NCBI GenBank assembly: GCA_030651695.1
Contig: JAUSCD010000012.1
Span: 186,001-250,000, forward strand
Length of the DNA stretch: 64,000 nt
Direction: 5' to 3'
Source of the DNA: Pseudohongiella sp.
Lineage (GTDB): Bacteria; Pseudomonadota; Gammaproteobacteria; Pseudomonadales; Pseudohongiellaceae
The notes under the pieces: generated by a model
What the model was told of the DNA's origin: nothing
The model's database searches: none
The model's input: only the letters and a program-made list of their open reading frames with translations
Made by a program: the position numbers and the translations under genes
Shown here: in pieces, positions 1 to 10,913 of the stretch
How positions within the stretch are numbered: position 1 is the stretch's first letter
How the letters are laid out: each line of letters starts with the position of its first letter

Positions 1-1699
1 GGAAATAACAGCCGACATGAATTTTGGCCTGATAAAAATCCCTGTCCACATCTGAATTTTCGAGCGCCCTTGTCGCCACACTGACCATACGCGCCCACAT
101 AAATCCGTACAGAATCAGCGTCATCAGATCAAGGTAAGGCACCGATGCGGCGCCGGTCTCATTAGGATTCTCTGCGCTTGCCGAGCGCACCAGCGCGGTG
201 GTGTCCAGCAAAGTCAGCAGCGCTTTTTCCAGCACAGTAACAAATCCGGAAACTTTTCCGTCTTTTTCTGCAACTATAAAAGCTCTTATGTCTTCTACCA
301 GCACATCCAGCAAACCTTCACGGTCCAGCACCACTTTGCGGCCCATCAGGTCCAGCGCCTGAATACCATTGGTGCCTTCGTAAATCTGGGCAATTCGCGC
401 ATCGCGCACGTGCTGCTCCTGGCCCCATTCCCGCACATACCCGTGACCACCCAAAACCTGCTGACCCAGCACACAGGCTTCAAACCCCCTGTCTGTAAAG
501 GCAGCCTTGGCAATAGGCGTCAACAGGGCTACCAACTTGGCAGCACGCGCCCGCACCTGTTCATCCGGGTGGAAGTAGACCATGTCCAGCTGGGTGCCTA
601 CATACGCTGAAAGTGCGCGCGCAGCTTCGGTGTTGGCCCGCATGGTGAGCAACATACGTCGCACATCAGGGTGCACCAGAAGCGGATCCGCGGCCTTTTC
701 CGGGGCAACCGGACCGGTAGCAGCACGCCCCTGAATTCGCTCACGCGCGTAAGCTGCAGCTGTCTGGTAAGACGCATCACCCAACCCCAGACCCTGTAAA
801 CCGATAGTCAGACGTTCGTAGTTCATCATGGTGAACATACACGCCAGGCCTTTGTTGAGCTCTCCGACCAGATAACCGGTTGCGCCATCAAAATTCATCA
901 CGCAGGTGGACGATCCCTTCATGCCCATTTTGTGTTCTATCGAACCACAACTCACGCCATTGCGAACGCCTGGCTCACCGTTGTTATCCGGCAGGAACTT
1001 GGGCACCAGAAACAATGAAATTCCACGCGGACCTGCCGGCGCATCTGGCAGCTTGGCCAACACAAGGTGAATAATGTTGTCTGTGAGATCATGCTCGCCA
1101 CCGGTGATAAATATCTTGCTCCCCGAAACGCGATAACTACCGTCCTCCTGTGCTACCGCTCTGGTGCGGATCATGCCCAGATCCGTGCCCGCATGCGCTT
1201 CAGTCAGGCACATCGTCGCGCTCCACACCCCGGAATAGAGTCTGGGCAGATACGCCTGTTTAAGCTCCTCACTGGCATGCCGCGCGATCGCCAGGGACGC
1301 TCCGGCACTCAGCACACCGTACAAAGCAAGAGAGCTATTAGCCGCCATGGTCATTTCTTCAAAACACACAGCCAGCGTTTTCGGCATGCCTTGTCCGCCA
1401 TAAGCCGGATCTCCCGCCAACCCTATCCAGCCACCTTGCGAAAATGTTTCGTAGGCCTGCTTGAATCCTGCAGGAGTAGTAACCACTCCCTGATCAAAGC
1501 GACAGCCTTCTTCATCGCCCTGCCTGTTCAGCGGCGCCAGTAATTGTTCGGCGACTTTGCCCGCTTCTTCCAGCACTGAGTCGATCAGATCTGCTGTGAC
1601 TTCGCTTGTACCCGGCATCTGCGCCAGCAAATGCTCAGCGCCCAGCACTTCGTGCAGGACAAATTTCATATCTCGAATAGGGGCTTTGTAATCAGACAC
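1..1699 (-). CDS. acyl-CoA dehydrogenase (C-terminus truncated by window edge)
   Basis: Read from the reverse complement: GTG start near 1699, (M)SDYKAPIRDMKFVLHEVLGAEHLL...GGWIGLAGDPAYGGQGMPKTLAVCFEEM...LTEAHAGTDLGMIRTRA...ITGGEHDLTDNIIHLVLAK...; typical acyl-CoA dehydrogenase motifs. Not in the ORF track because there is no in-window stop. Confidence 0.85.
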   Translation of the reverse strand, partial: MSDYKAPIRDMKFVLHEVLGAEHLLAQMPGTSEVTADLIDSVLEEAGKVAEQLLAPLNRQGDEEGCRFDQGVVTTPAGFKQAYETFSQGGWIGLAGDPAYGGQGMPKTLAVCFEEMTMAANSSLALYGVLSAGASLAIARHASEELKQAYLPRLYSGVWSATMCLTEAHAGTDLGMIRTRAVAQEDGSYRVSGSKIFITGGEHDLTDNIIHLVLAKLPDAPAGPRGISLFLVPKFLPDNNGEPGVRNGVSCGSIEHKMGMKGSSTCVMNFDGATGYLVGELNKGLACMFTMMNYERLTIGLQGLGLGDASYQTAAAYARERIQGRAATGPVAPEKAADPLLVHPDVRRMLLTMRANTEAARALSAYVGTQLDMVYFHPDEQVRARAAKLVALLTPIAKAAFTDRGFEACVLGQQVLGGHGYVREWGQEQHVRDARIAQIYEGTNGIQALDLMGRKVVLDREGLLDVLVEDIRAFIVAEKDGKVSGFVTVLEKALLTLLDTTALVRSASAENPNETGAASVPYLDLMTLILYGFMWARMVSVATRALENSDVDRDFYQAKIHVGCYF

Positions 1700-1766
1700 G
1701 GGGAACTCCGGAAAAACGCTAATGAAACACCTGTTAAATTAGCGCCACTTGACGTTAACGTCAACG

Positions 1767-2504
1767 TCAACTATTTGCCCACAGGTGATCCATAACCAGG
1801 CAGGATACAAAGGATTCAGGCGCAGCGCCCGGCTGCCAGGGTAATTCACCCAGACACGGCGCGGGCAGAAGCTGCTTAAGGGTTTGGATGTTTTCTGCCG
1901 CAAGGGGCATATCCGCACTCAGATGGTTGGCAACCCAGCCAATCAGTCTGAGCCCGTCGGATTCAATCGCTTCAGCACTAAGCACGGCGTGATTGATACA
2001 CCCCAGACGAATGCCAACCACCAACACTACCGGCAACTGCAAGGCTTGCGGCATGCCGGACAAATATTCGCGACCATTCAGCGGCACGCGCCAGCCACCA
2101 GCACCCTCAACTACAGTGAAGTCCGCCCGCTCCGTAAATATTGCGCGGGCGAACCCGACCAGACGCTGCAAAGAGATCTGACGCCCTTCCATTTGCGCAG
2201 CAAGATGAGGGGCTACCGCTGCCCGCAATGCCACCGGATTGATTTGCTCGTAGGTAAGGTCAAGCGTGCAATACCGCTGTAAAAGCAGGGCATCTTCGTT
2301 ACGCAGCTCGCCATTGATTTCCTCACACCCCGACGCAACCGGCTTCATCGCCGCTGTACTGCGACCGCCTGAGCGCGCTGCCGCAAGCAAAGTCGCCGCG
2401 ACAAGCGACTTGCCCACGCCGGTATCGGTTCCGGCAACAAATACTGCCACTCGCCTGGGCGGCGGCACCTCCGAAGTTATATTTGCAATCTCTTTGTCAC
2501 TCAC
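1767..2504 (-). CDS. bioD: dethiobiotin synthetase
   Basis: VFVAGTDTGVGKSLVAATLL P-loop, VVEGAGGWRVPL; adjacent to bioF/bioB. Confidence 0.93.
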   Translation of the reverse strand: MSDKEIANITSEVPPPRRVAVFVAGTDTGVGKSLVAATLLAAARSGGRSTAAMKPVASGCEEINGELRNEDALLLQRYCTLDLTYEQINPVALRAAVAPHLAAQMEGRQISLQRLVGFARAIFTERADFTVVEGAGGWRVPLNGREYLSGMPQALQLPVVLVVGIRLGCINHAVLSAEAIESDGLRLIGWVANHLSADMPLAAENIQTLKQLLPAPCLGELPWQPGAAPESFVSCLVMDHLWANS

Positions 2505-3721
2505 GCGGTTTTCCTTCGCTGCACAGGGTCGTTATCGAATGTTATAACTCTCATCATCTCCGCCAGCGCATCGAGCAGTTGCTGCAACTGATCATCACTG
2601 TGTGCCGCCGACAAGGTTATCCGCAGCCGCGCACTGCCAGCGGGCACTGTTGGTGGCCGGATAGCCGACACCTGCAGCCCCCGTGAGCGCAGGAACTGGC
2701 TCGCCTGCATGGTTTTTTCAACATCTCCTGTGATCAGGGCCTGCACAGGCGACTCCGACGGCAGCACCATCAATCCCAACTCTTCAGACCCTTGCCTGAA
2801 CTTGGCAATCAGCTCCTGAAGTCGTTGCCGCCGCCATCCGTCTTGTTGGATCAGTCCCAAGCTGACACGAGTGGCAGCTGCCAATGCAGGCGGCATAGCC
2901 GTAGTGAACACATACGTACGGGCGAACTGCTCGATGTAATCAATCAGCGCTTTGTCACCCGCCACAAAAGCGCCCGCAGTGCCAAACGCCTTGCCGAAAG
3001 TACCAACCAGCACCGGCAGATCATGCTGACTGATCACATCGTTACCGGCACCCATGGCAATCACGCCTCGCCCGCCAGCTCCGAGACAGCCCATGCCGTG
3101 AGCATCATCAATCATCAGTCCGGCTCCGTAACGATGCGCCAGCTCGATCATGCCCGACAGCGGTGCTACGTCACCATCCATGCTGAAAACACCATCGCTG
3201 ACAATCAGGCAGGGTGAGCCGCTGCTTTGTAACTCATGTTCAAGGGCATCCAGACTGGCGTGTTCGTAACGCCGGCAGCGAGCGCGACTGAGCCAGCCTC
3301 CGTCCAATAGAGAGGCGTGGTTCAGAGCATCCTGCAACACCAGTGAGCTGGCATCAGCGAGAGCATTTATTACTCCCATATTAGCCATGTAACCGGTCGA
3401 AAACAGCAGGGCACGGTCACGACCGGTAAACGCAGCGAGCTCTTCCTCCAGTTGATCATGCACCCGGCAGTGCCCCGTGACCATATGCGAGGCGCCGCTG
3501 CCCACGCCATATTCAGCTGCCGCCGACTGAAACGAGGCAATCACCTCAGGATGATTGGCCAAACCGAGATAATCATTGGAACAGAAGGAAATCAGCTGCT
3601 GACCACCAAAGCTCTGCACAGCCTGGCAAGGCCCGAGTCTTTGCAGACGCTGCCTGATCAACCCGTGCTGCTCACGCTCCTGCATACGATGCAGGAGCTC
3701 CTTTCGCCAGCGCGCAGTCAT
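2501..3721 (-). CDS. bioF: 8-amino-7-oxononanoate synthase
   Basis: PLP-dependent alpha-oxoamine synthase motifs (FCSNDYLGLANHPEV, DDAHGMGCLGAGGRG, GTFGKAFGTAGAFVAG); 4-nt overlap with bioD. Confidence 0.95.
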   Translation of the reverse strand: MTARWRKELLHRMQEREQHGLIRQRLQRLGPCQAVQSFGGQQLISFCSNDYLGLANHPEVIASFQSAAAEYGVGSGASHMVTGHCRVHDQLEEELAAFTGRDRALLFSTGYMANMGVINALADASSLVLQDALNHASLLDGGWLSRARCRRYEHASLDALEHELQSSGSPCLIVSDGVFSMDGDVAPLSGMIELAHRYGAGLMIDDAHGMGCLGAGGRGVIAMGAGNDVISQHDLPVLVGTFGKAFGTAGAFVAGDKALIDYIEQFARTYVFTTAMPPALAAATRVSLGLIQQDGWRRQRLQELIAKFRQGSEELGLMVLPSESPVQALITGDVEKTMQASQFLRSRGLQVSAIRPPTVPAGSARLRITLSAAHSDDQLQQLLDALAEMMRVITFDNDPVQRRKTA

Positions 3722-3746
3722 GCCGGCGCCGATGTCGTTATCTGCG

Positions 3747-4802
3747 TCACGACGCCGAATAATACAGTGCGTGTTGCTCGCGCTGCAGCGCGCCGGTTTC
3801 TGAGTTCAAACCCAGACGACGAAACAATGACAGATCCTGGCTTTCCTCAGGCAGCGGCGTAGTCAGCAGTTTTTCGCCGTAAAAAATCGAGTTGGCGCCT
3901 GCAAAAAAACACAGCGCCTGAGTCTGCTCATTCATTTGCTGACGACCGGCTGACAACCGCACATACGACGCCGGCATCATGATCCGGGCCACAGCAATCG
4001 TGCGGATAAAGTCGAAGGGATCCAGTTCCTCAACATCGGCCAGCGGTGTACCTTTTACCTTAACCAGATTGTTTATCGGAACGCTGTCCGGATGCATTGG
4101 CATATTGGCTAACTGCTGCAACAAACCCGCACGATCAGCGGCAGTCTCTCCCATCCCCACAATACCGCCGCTACAAACCTTCATACCGGCTTCGCGCACG
4201 TGACTCAATGTATCAAGACGCCCCTGGTAAGTGCGGGTACTGATGATTTCGCCGTAATACTCAGGAGAGGTGTCCAGATTGTGGTTGTAATAATCCAGCC
4301 CCGCTTCAGCCAACTCATTGGCCTGTTCGGGCGTCAGCGCGCCCAGTGTCATGCAGGTTTCCATGCCCAACGCCCGCACCTGCCTGACCATTTCCAGTAC
4401 AACCGGGAAGTCTTTTTCAGATGGATTTTTCCACGCCGCGCCCATACAAAAACGTGAAGCGCCGCCTTCCAGAGCGACTTTTGCCTGGGTGATGACTTTC
4501 TCAACTTCGATCAGTTTTTCTTTTTTCAGGCCGGTGTTGTAGTGGCCGCTTTGCGGGCAATACTTGCAGTCCTCGGGGCAGGCGCCGGTTTTGATAGATA
4601 ACAGCGTGCTCATCTGAATCCGGTTCGGATCAAAAAACTGCCGGTGAACTGTCTGCGCTCTGAACATCAAATCCATAAATGGCAGCTCAAACAACGCCCG
4701 GATTTCGTCGCGGCTCCAATCGTGCCTCATGGACTGCAACGGCTCCTGCAGAGGCATTTGGGGAGCGGACGAATTTTGGGACAAAGCTGCTGACACGGTC
4801 AT
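3747..4802 (-). CDS. bioB: biotin synthase
   Basis: Radical [20 protein letters not shown] motif, [10 protein letters not shown], biotin locus context. Confidence 0.97.
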   Translation of the reverse strand: MTVSAALSQNSSAPQMPLQEPLQSMRHDWSRDEIRALFELPFMDLMFRAQTVHRQFFDPNRIQMSTLLSIKTGACPEDCKYCPQSGHYNTGLKKEKLIEVEKVITQAKVALEGGASRFCMGAAWKNPSEKDFPVVLEMVRQVRALGMETCMTLGALTPEQANELAEAGLDYYNHNLDTSPEYYGEIISTRTYQGRLDTLSHVREAGMKVCSGGIVGMGETAADRAGLLQQLANMPMHPDSVPINNLVKVKGTPLADVEELDPFDFIRTIAVARIMMPASYVRLSAGRQQMNEQTQALCFFAGANSIFYGEKLLTTPLPEESQDLSLFRRLGLNSETGALQREQHALYYSAS

Positions 4803-4873
4803 GATCGGATTCCTTGTTGTTTTTCCCGGCCATCGCTCTGGCCGGCAACTATACTCAAGTTAACAAGGTGGTC

Positions 4874-4901
4874 ATTCTAGAAGCGCCTGTTTTGTTGTCA
4901 A
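4874..4901 (-). promoter_or_regulatory. candidate sigma70 promoter of bioB (TTGACA-N16-TAGAAT on minus strand)
   Basis: Reverse complement reads TTGACA ACAAAACAGGCGCTTC TAGAAT upstream of bioB. Confidence 0.55.
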
Positions 4902-4928
4902 CCCATTTAAGTCTGATTTGATTTACAA
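4895..4928. promoter_or_regulatory. candidate BirA operator (TTGTAAATC-N16-GGTTGACAA)
   Basis: Interrupted inverted repeat matching the E. coli-type BirA operator TTGTAAACC-N15/16-GGTTTACAA closely, overlapping the bioB -35. Confidence 0.6.
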
Positions 4929-5018
4929 GCGAGCAAAATCATCAGCCCTGAGCCGATACTCTCCCTTACAAAAGCCGTCGCTGCAGCCGCCAACACACTC
5001 GCAGGAGAAGCGCTGGCC

Positions 5019-5846
5019 TTGTTACGCCCGGCTCAGTTGTGTCTTAGCTGCAGGATTCCCGTGCGCCGCACTCTGGCCCTATGTGAAGCTTGTGAGGCAG
5101 ACTTACCCTGGCAGAGGCCGGGGTGCCAGCGCTGCGGCGTCAGCCCGGAAGACAGTAGTTTGTTGTCGGCTCCCGGGTTCAGCTCAACAGCAGAGTCAGC
5201 GCCACAGCGCGGGCAAGAACCAGGGCAGTGCCCTGCATCCGGCACGCTGGCAACTGACACTTGTCAGAACGCCAGCATCGGTCAGATCTGCCTCAATTGT
5301 CAGCACTCACCCCCTGCGTTTGATCGCTGCATACCCTTGTTCGCCTATCAGCAGCCTGTCTCCGGGATGATCAATCGCTTCAAGCAGCATGCAGGGTTCA
5401 GCGAGGCGCGTTGCCTCGGTCTGCTGATGAGGGCAGCGTTCCGGCAGTTTTATCTGGAACACGATCACCCTCCGCCTGCGTATCTGGTGCCCGTGCCTTT
5501 GCACCCCGGTCGCCTCAGGCAACGCGGTTTCAATCAGGCGTTACTATTGTGCAACTACATATCCGGCAGTTCCGGCATCCCGGTGTTGCGTCATGCCTGC
5601 GAGCGTCGGCCCAGCCAGCATAGTCAGCGCGGTCTCGGTGCACAGGCGCGACACTTGAATATGCAGGGCGCTTTCTATCATGGCACACAAGCGCATTTGA
5701 CAGCCGGCCAACACATCGCCATCATCGACGACGTGGTGACCACGACTGCCACCGTCAATGAAATGTCCGGGGTGCTGCGTCAATCAAGCACTTCGTGGCC
5801 GGGAGCAGTGCGAATAGATATCTGGTCAATTGCCCGCGCCAATTAA
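5019..5846 (+). CDS. comF: ComF family protein (phosphoribosyltransferase-like)
   Basis: N-terminal CLSC...CEACEADLPW zinc-like cysteines, PRTase motif IAIIDDVVTTTATVNEM; TTG start; divergent from bioB. Confidence 0.85.
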   Translation: MLRPAQLCLSCRIPVRRTLALCEACEADLPWQRPGCQRCGVSPEDSSLLSAPGFSSTAESAPQRGQEPGQCPASGTLATDTCQNASIGQICLNCQHSPPAFDRCIPLFAYQQPVSGMINRFKQHAGFSEARCLGLLMRAAFRQFYLEHDHPPPAYLVPVPLHPGRLRQRGFNQALLLCNYISGSSGIPVLRHACERRPSQHSQRGLGAQARHLNMQGAFYHGTQAHLTAGQHIAIIDDVVTTTATVNEMSGVLRQSSTSWPGAVRIDIWSIARAN

Positions 5847-5918
5847 CCCAACCGTGTTGGCCTCTGATCGCACCCACACCCGCTTATACCAATATCACCC
5901 CAACGATAAACGCCGATT

Positions 5919-7208
5919 ATGTCTCCAGAAACACTTAACGCATTATTGAAATTCGACCACGACCATCTGATTCATCCCTACACATCCATGACAGATCCGT
6001 TACCCGTCAGTCTGGTCACGGGTGCGGATGGGTGCGAAATCGAACTCGCCGGCGGACGCAAACTCGTCGATGGCATGAGCTCCTGGTGGGCAGCAATCCA
6101 TGGCTACAATCATCCTGTCCTCAATCAGGCGATCAATGATCAATTGGGGGACATGGCCCACATCATGTTTGGCGGCTTGACGCACGAACCTGCAATCCGC
6201 CTTGGGGAACAGCTGCTCAATTTGTGTCACCCGACGCTGCGCAAGGTATTTTTCTGCGACTCCGGCTCTGTCGCGGTTGAAGCTGCGATCAAAATGGCCA
6301 TCCAGTACTGGACTGCGCAGGGCAATGGTGAGAAGTCCCGATTGTTAAGCCTGCGTCGTGGCTATCACGGCGACACCTTTGCAGCCATGGCAGTCTGCGA
6401 CCCGGTTACCGGAATGCACTCCCTGTTTGATCGCGTGCTGGCAAAACAGCTGTTTGCAGATGCACCCGCAGTGCGTTTTGATGCCCCCTGGAATCCTGAC
6501 GATATCAGCAGCATTCAGCAGCTGATTACTGAACATCACAAAGAGCTGGCCGCCGTCATTCTGGAGCCTGTGGTTCAGGGCGCCGGCGGCATGTTCTTTT
6601 ACTCCCCGCAGTATCTGCGCGAAGTGCGAGCGCTGTGCGACCGCTACCAGGTGCTGCTGATTGTTGATGAAATTGCTACCGGGTTTGGCCGCACAGGAAA
6701 AATGTTTGCCTGTGAACACGCAGGCATTGCCCCCGACATCATGTGTGTCGGCAAAGCACTGACTGGCGGTTACATGACATTGGCCGCCACACTGACAACA
6801 CAGCATGTGGCGGAGACCATCTCAGCCGGGGGTGGGGCTTTTATGCACGGCCCCACGTTCATGGCCAACCCTTTGGCCTGCGCCGTAGCCAGCGCCAGCC
6901 TGCAACTGCTGACACAAAGCCCGTGGCAACAACGGGTCGCAAACATTGGAAAACAATTGAGTGCCGGCCTGGAGCCTTGCCGCAACCTGCCAGGAGTTGC
7001 CGACGTCAGGGTGTTAGGCGCCATTGGTGTGGTTGAAATGGAAAAGCCGGTCGATATGCGCACCCTGCAGCCACGACTGGTTGAGCTGGGCGTCTGGGTG
7101 AGACCTTTTGGCAAACTGATCTATCTTATGCCACCTTTTATTATCACTGACAAACAGCTGGCGACACTGACAGATGCCATTAACACCGTTGTGCGTGAGA
7201 TTGGATGA
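5919..7208 (+). CDS. bioA: adenosylmethionine-8-amino-7-oxononanoate aminotransferase
   Basis: [61 protein letters not shown]. Confidence 0.95.
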   Translation: MSPETLNALLKFDHDHLIHPYTSMTDPLPVSLVTGADGCEIELAGGRKLVDGMSSWWAAIHGYNHPVLNQAINDQLGDMAHIMFGGLTHEPAIRLGEQLLNLCHPTLRKVFFCDSGSVAVEAAIKMAIQYWTAQGNGEKSRLLSLRRGYHGDTFAAMAVCDPVTGMHSLFDRVLAKQLFADAPAVRFDAPWNPDDISSIQQLITEHHKELAAVILEPVVQGAGGMFFYSPQYLREVRALCDRYQVLLIVDEIATGFGRTGKMFACEHAGIAPDIMCVGKALTGGYMTLAATLTTQHVAETISAGGGAFMHGPTFMANPLACAVASASLQLLTQSPWQQRVANIGKQLSAGLEPCRNLPGVADVRVLGAIGVVEMEKPVDMRTLQPRLVELGVWVRPFGKLIYLMPPFIITDKQLATLTDAINTVVREIG

Positions 7209-7273
7209 GATAGCAATACGTGAGCAGGAAAGAACGGGCGAAAAGGACTACTGCCGGAATGGGTATTTAACTG

Positions 7274-7996
7274 TCAGAACTGATACTTGATTGTACCGTA
7301 AGCAACGCTGCCTGGCTGGGCGGCGCCAGAGGTATTGACGAAAGAAGATGCCTGCGCCTTGCGCTCAAACATGTTTCTGACACCAAGCGCAATGGACGCA
7401 TTACCGGTACGTCCTGCACGCACGTTATAGGCGTATCGCAGGTCCAGCGTTGTGATCTGCCCAACCAGTTCGTTGAGATCATCCACATTCAGTGCATCCA
7501 GACTAAACAGCCCCAACTGATCCATGGTGTCTGTATAGCTGGTGACCGCAGTCGCCGTATGGTTACCAATCTGCCAGCTGAAAGTCACGCTGCTTTGGCG
7601 CTCAGGCATCAGGCCGATAGCCGGCTCGGTTCGCGGCAGCAGGGCGACGGATTCGCGCACACTGTCGGCTATGGCAGTGTTGTAGATATAACTGGTGTTG
7701 GTACTGACAACAAATTGTCCGAAGCGCGTCGACTCCCATGTGTAGGAAGTACTCAGATCAAGTCCCTGGCTTCCGGGAGAGAGGTTAAAACCGCTGCTGA
7801 GCAGAGTGTGTTCGTGGTTGACATCCAGCAAGCGCAGGCTGTCTTCAGAGGCTTGCAGCGCCGGGAAAGCTTCGAGCTTGAGATCACGGCTTAACTGGCT
7901 ATCTTCTTCGGCAGCTGTCACCCATGGCGCAGCACACAGCAGCAAGGCGCCGAGCGCCAGCTGTGATCCTGTGATGAGTGCTTTTAACGGCATCAT
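7274..7996 (-). CDS. small secreted outer-membrane beta-barrel-like protein resembling the C-terminus of a TonB-dependent receptor
   Basis: Signal peptide MMPLKALITGSQLALGALLLCAAPWVTAAEE; C-terminal TDTMDQLGLF...TTLDLRYAYNV...GNASIALGVRNMFERKAQ...GSVAYGTIKYQF pattern; ORF track extends to 8116. Confidence 0.5.
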   Translation of the reverse strand: MMPLKALITGSQLALGALLLCAAPWVTAAEEDSQLSRDLKLEAFPALQASEDSLRLLDVNHEHTLLSSGFNLSPGSQGLDLSTSYTWESTRFGQFVVSTNTSYIYNTAIADSVRESVALLPRTEPAIGLMPERQSSVTFSWQIGNHTATAVTSYTDTMDQLGLFSLDALNVDDLNELVGQITTLDLRYAYNVRAGRTGNASIALGVRNMFERKAQASSFVNTSGAAQPGSVAYGTIKYQF

Positions 7997-8129
7997 CCGA
8001 ATTAGTGTTCCCGGGTTGAATGTCACCGGTTTGCCCCTGATAGTTTTTCTGTTGCAACGTGTTGGATTCTTGTTGTCTGAGAGGGGAGAGTATACAGACT
8101 TCATCCCGCTGTTCAAGCAGGTAAAACCC

Positions 8130-8681
8130 TCAAATAGCAGCCTTTAACATGAGCAGATGCTCGGCAGCAGTTGCCGGATCTCCGGGAAAACGGAAGGCTG
8201 GCCACACCGACGCCAGCGGCTGCATCACGAACAGACGCTGGCGCGCCCGCGGATGAGGCAAAGTGAGAAACTCTGTGTCAATGCACTGATCTCCAAAACT
8301 GATCAGATCCAGATCCAGTACCCGCGCCGCATTGCGAACGCCCCCGCGCTGGCGCCCAAATTCAGTTTCAAGTTTTTGTAACATCACCAGAAAACCGACA
8401 GCGGTCAAGTCCATACGGGGCTTCAGAACAGCCACGGCATTGGCAAACCTGGGGCTCCCCGGCGGGCAGTCTTCAGGTTCGGTTTCCACAATCCCGGAAA
8501 CCAGCACCGGTGACTCAGACAGGGTCTGGAGTGCAGGGATGGCGGCCCGCAACATGTCTGCAGGCCCGCCAAAAGCTCCCGGAAGATTGGCACCTAATGC
8601 AACAACTGCCAGTGCTGACGTCCGCAGTGAGGGACTGTGACGGAAAAGATCGTCAATTGAGCTGATCTCTGGCGCGGTCAT
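8130..8681 (-). CDS. folK: 2-amino-4-hydroxy-6-hydroxymethyldihydropteridine diphosphokinase (HPPK), copy 1
   Basis: VALGANLPGAFGGP, ETEPEDCPPGSPRFANAV, RVLDLDLISFGD, LPHPRARQRLFVMQPLA. Confidence 0.85.
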   Translation of the reverse strand: MTAPEISSIDDLFRHSPSLRTSALAVVALGANLPGAFGGPADMLRAAIPALQTLSESPVLVSGIVETEPEDCPPGSPRFANAVAVLKPRMDLTAVGFLVMLQKLETEFGRQRGGVRNAARVLDLDLISFGDQCIDTEFLTLPHPRARQRLFVMQPLASVWPAFRFPGDPATAAEHLLMLKAAI

Positions 8682-8692
8682 CCTGTAGCAAC

Positions 8693-9784
8693 CTACTGGT
8701 GATACTGAGCAGAAAACTCGTGTACGGCGTCCACAAAAGCGCTGACATTGGCTGGGTCGACTTCAGGGGTGATGCCATGCCCGAGATTAAACACATGACC
8801 ACTGCCCGGACCATAAGACGCCAGGATTCGTTTTACCTCGGCCCGAATGGCATCCGGCGTCGAATACAGAATGGAAGGATCCATGTTGCCCTGCAGCGAT
8901 ACTTTGTTGCCAATCAGTGAGCGGGCGCGGCCGATTTCGATGGTCCAGTCGAGGCCCACACAATCGCAGCCACTTTCCGCGATATCGTCCAGCCACAGGC
9001 CGCCATTTTTAGTAAAGAGGATAACCGGCACTTTGCGCCCTTCGGACTCACGCGTCAGCCCCTGCACAATCTTTTTCATATAGGCCAGGGAGAACTCACG
9101 GTACGCCTGCGTCGTCAGGATGCCACCCCAGGTATCAAAAATCTGCACTGCCTGGGCACCAGCCGCAATCTGGGCATTCAGATAGGCAGTTACTGTTTGT
9201 GCCAGCTTGTCCAACAACTGATGCATCTGTTCTGGCTGGTTGTACATAAATGCTTTGGCGTGGCGGAAGTCTTTGCTGCCACTTCCCTCAATCATGTAAG
9301 TAGCCAGTGTCCATGGACTACCGGAGAACCCGATCAAGGGCACAGAACCATTCAACTCACGACGAATCAATGAAACTGCGTCGGTCACATAGCCCAGGTC
9401 CCGGGCGATATCGGGAATCGGCAGTTGTTCAACATCGGCTGCAGTGCGGATGGTTTTGCGGAAACGCGGGCCCTCGCCTTCGGAGAAATACAGGCCCAGA
9501 CCCATGGCGTCCGGAATGGTCAGAATGTCGGAAAACAGAATGGCCGCATCCATCGCGTATCGTCGCAGCGGCTGCAGTGTGACTTCACAGGCCAGCTCAG
9601 GCGACTGGCACAGACTCATAAAGTCACCGGCCAGCTGGCGGGTCGCGCGATACTCCGGCAAATACCGGCCCGCCTGGCGCATCATCCACACCGGAGTAAT
9701 GTCTACGGGCTGGCCAGTCAGGGCACGGAGAAATCTATCGTTTTTTAATGCTGCCACGGGCAACTCCTTAACGGGTACGTTCAT
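8693..9784 (-). CDS. hemE: uroporphyrinogen decarboxylase
   Basis: [51 protein letters not shown]. Confidence 0.97.
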   Translation of the reverse strand: MNVPVKELPVAALKNDRFLRALTGQPVDITPVWMMRQAGRYLPEYRATRQLAGDFMSLCQSPELACEVTLQPLRRYAMDAAILFSDILTIPDAMGLGLYFSEGEGPRFRKTIRTAADVEQLPIPDIARDLGYVTDAVSLIRRELNGSVPLIGFSGSPWTLATYMIEGSGSKDFRHAKAFMYNQPEQMHQLLDKLAQTVTAYLNAQIAAGAQAVQIFDTWGGILTTQAYREFSLAYMKKIVQGLTRESEGRKVPVILFTKNGGLWLDDIAESGCDCVGLDWTIEIGRARSLIGNKVSLQGNMDPSILYSTPDAIRAEVKRILASYGPGSGHVFNLGHGITPEVDPANVSAFVDAVHEFSAQYHQ

Positions 9785-9793
9785 ATTCAGAAA

Positions 9794-10882
9794 TTAAAGA
9801 CAAAGTCTGTTGCCGGCACTCAATGTCTGTTGCAATAGTTCAGGGGCAATGTCCGACTCGACTACAGCGTCGCCGATACCCCGCATCAACACAAACCGGA
9901 TTTTGCCACCCTGTACTTTCTTATCGACTGCCATCAGATCCATAAATTGCTCAGCTGTCATGTCAGCCGGCGGGCACACCGGCAAGCCGGCGCGCTCGAT
10001 CAATGCGCGCGCACGCAGCGCTTCCTCAGCACTGATCCAGCCCAATCGACAAGACAAGTCTGCCGCCATGACCATGCCGGTTGCCACAGCCTCCCCATGC
10101 AGCCAGTTGCCATACCCCATGGCAGCTTCGATAGCATGGCCGAAGGTATGACCAAGATTGAGCAGGGCACGGACACCACCTTCTTTTTCATCGGCAGCCA
10201 CAATTCGCGACTTTTCCTCACAGCTTATACGCACGGCCTGCGCCAACAGCTCAGGATCACGCGCCAGCAGCCCATCAATATTCTGCTCAATCCACGTGAA
10301 GAAGCCGGCATTGCCCAACAAGCCGTACTTGATGACTTCCGCCAGACCGGCGCGCAGCTCGCGCGCTGGCAAGCTGGCCAGAACGTCGATATCAACCAAC
10401 ACACACTGCGGCTGATAAAACGCCCCTATCATGTTTTTACCCAGCGGGTGATTCACCCCGGTTTTGCCACCAACAGAGGAATCGACCTGTGACAACAAGG
10501 TGGTCGGCACCTGGATAAAATTGACGCCCCGCTGATAAACCGCGGCAGCAAAACCGGTGATATCGCCGGTGACACCGCCGCCGAGCGCAATCAACGTGGT
10601 ACTGCGCTCATGACGGTTTGTCAGCAACTGATCAAAAATCAGATTAAGCGTTTCCAGCGTTTTGCTGTGCTCTCCATCCGGCAACACCACCACATCAGCT
10701 TCTATATTGCCCAACGCAGACTTGAGTTTCTCAAGATAAAGCGGGGCAACTACCTCGTTGCTGACAATCACGGCACGTTTTCCGTGTATGTGCGGCGGCA
10801 ACAGGCCGGTCTGACCGAGTAAGCCGGCACCTATATAAATGGGGTAGCTGCGCTCCCCGAGTTCAACTGTCAGCGTGTGCAT
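9794..10882 (-). CDS. aroB: 3-dehydroquinate synthase
   Basis: [18 protein letters not shown] start; [34 protein letters not shown]. Confidence 0.96.
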   Translation of the reverse strand: MHTLTVELGERSYPIYIGAGLLGQTGLLPPHIHGKRAVIVSNEVVAPLYLEKLKSALGNIEADVVVLPDGEHSKTLETLNLIFDQLLTNRHERSTTLIALGGGVTGDITGFAAAVYQRGVNFIQVPTTLLSQVDSSVGGKTGVNHPLGKNMIGAFYQPQCVLVDIDVLASLPARELRAGLAEVIKYGLLGNAGFFTWIEQNIDGLLARDPELLAQAVRISCEEKSRIVAADEKEGGVRALLNLGHTFGHAIEAAMGYGNWLHGEAVATGMVMAADLSCRLGWISAEEALRARALIERAGLPVCPPADMTAEQFMDLMAVDKKVQGGKIRFVLMRGIGDAVVESDIAPELLQQTLSAGNRLCL

Positions 10883-10913
10883 TATGATTTGATTTCCGTT
10901 CAGAAAACTCTTG

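Noticed and set aside
1067-1543. 158-aa plus-strand ORF
   Set aside because: Antisense to the acyl-CoA dehydrogenase reading frame; no recognisable motif.
4859-4866. GTTAACAA near the bioB promoter as a BirA half site
   Set aside because: Orientation relative to the other arm is wrong; the 4895-4928 pair is a much better match.
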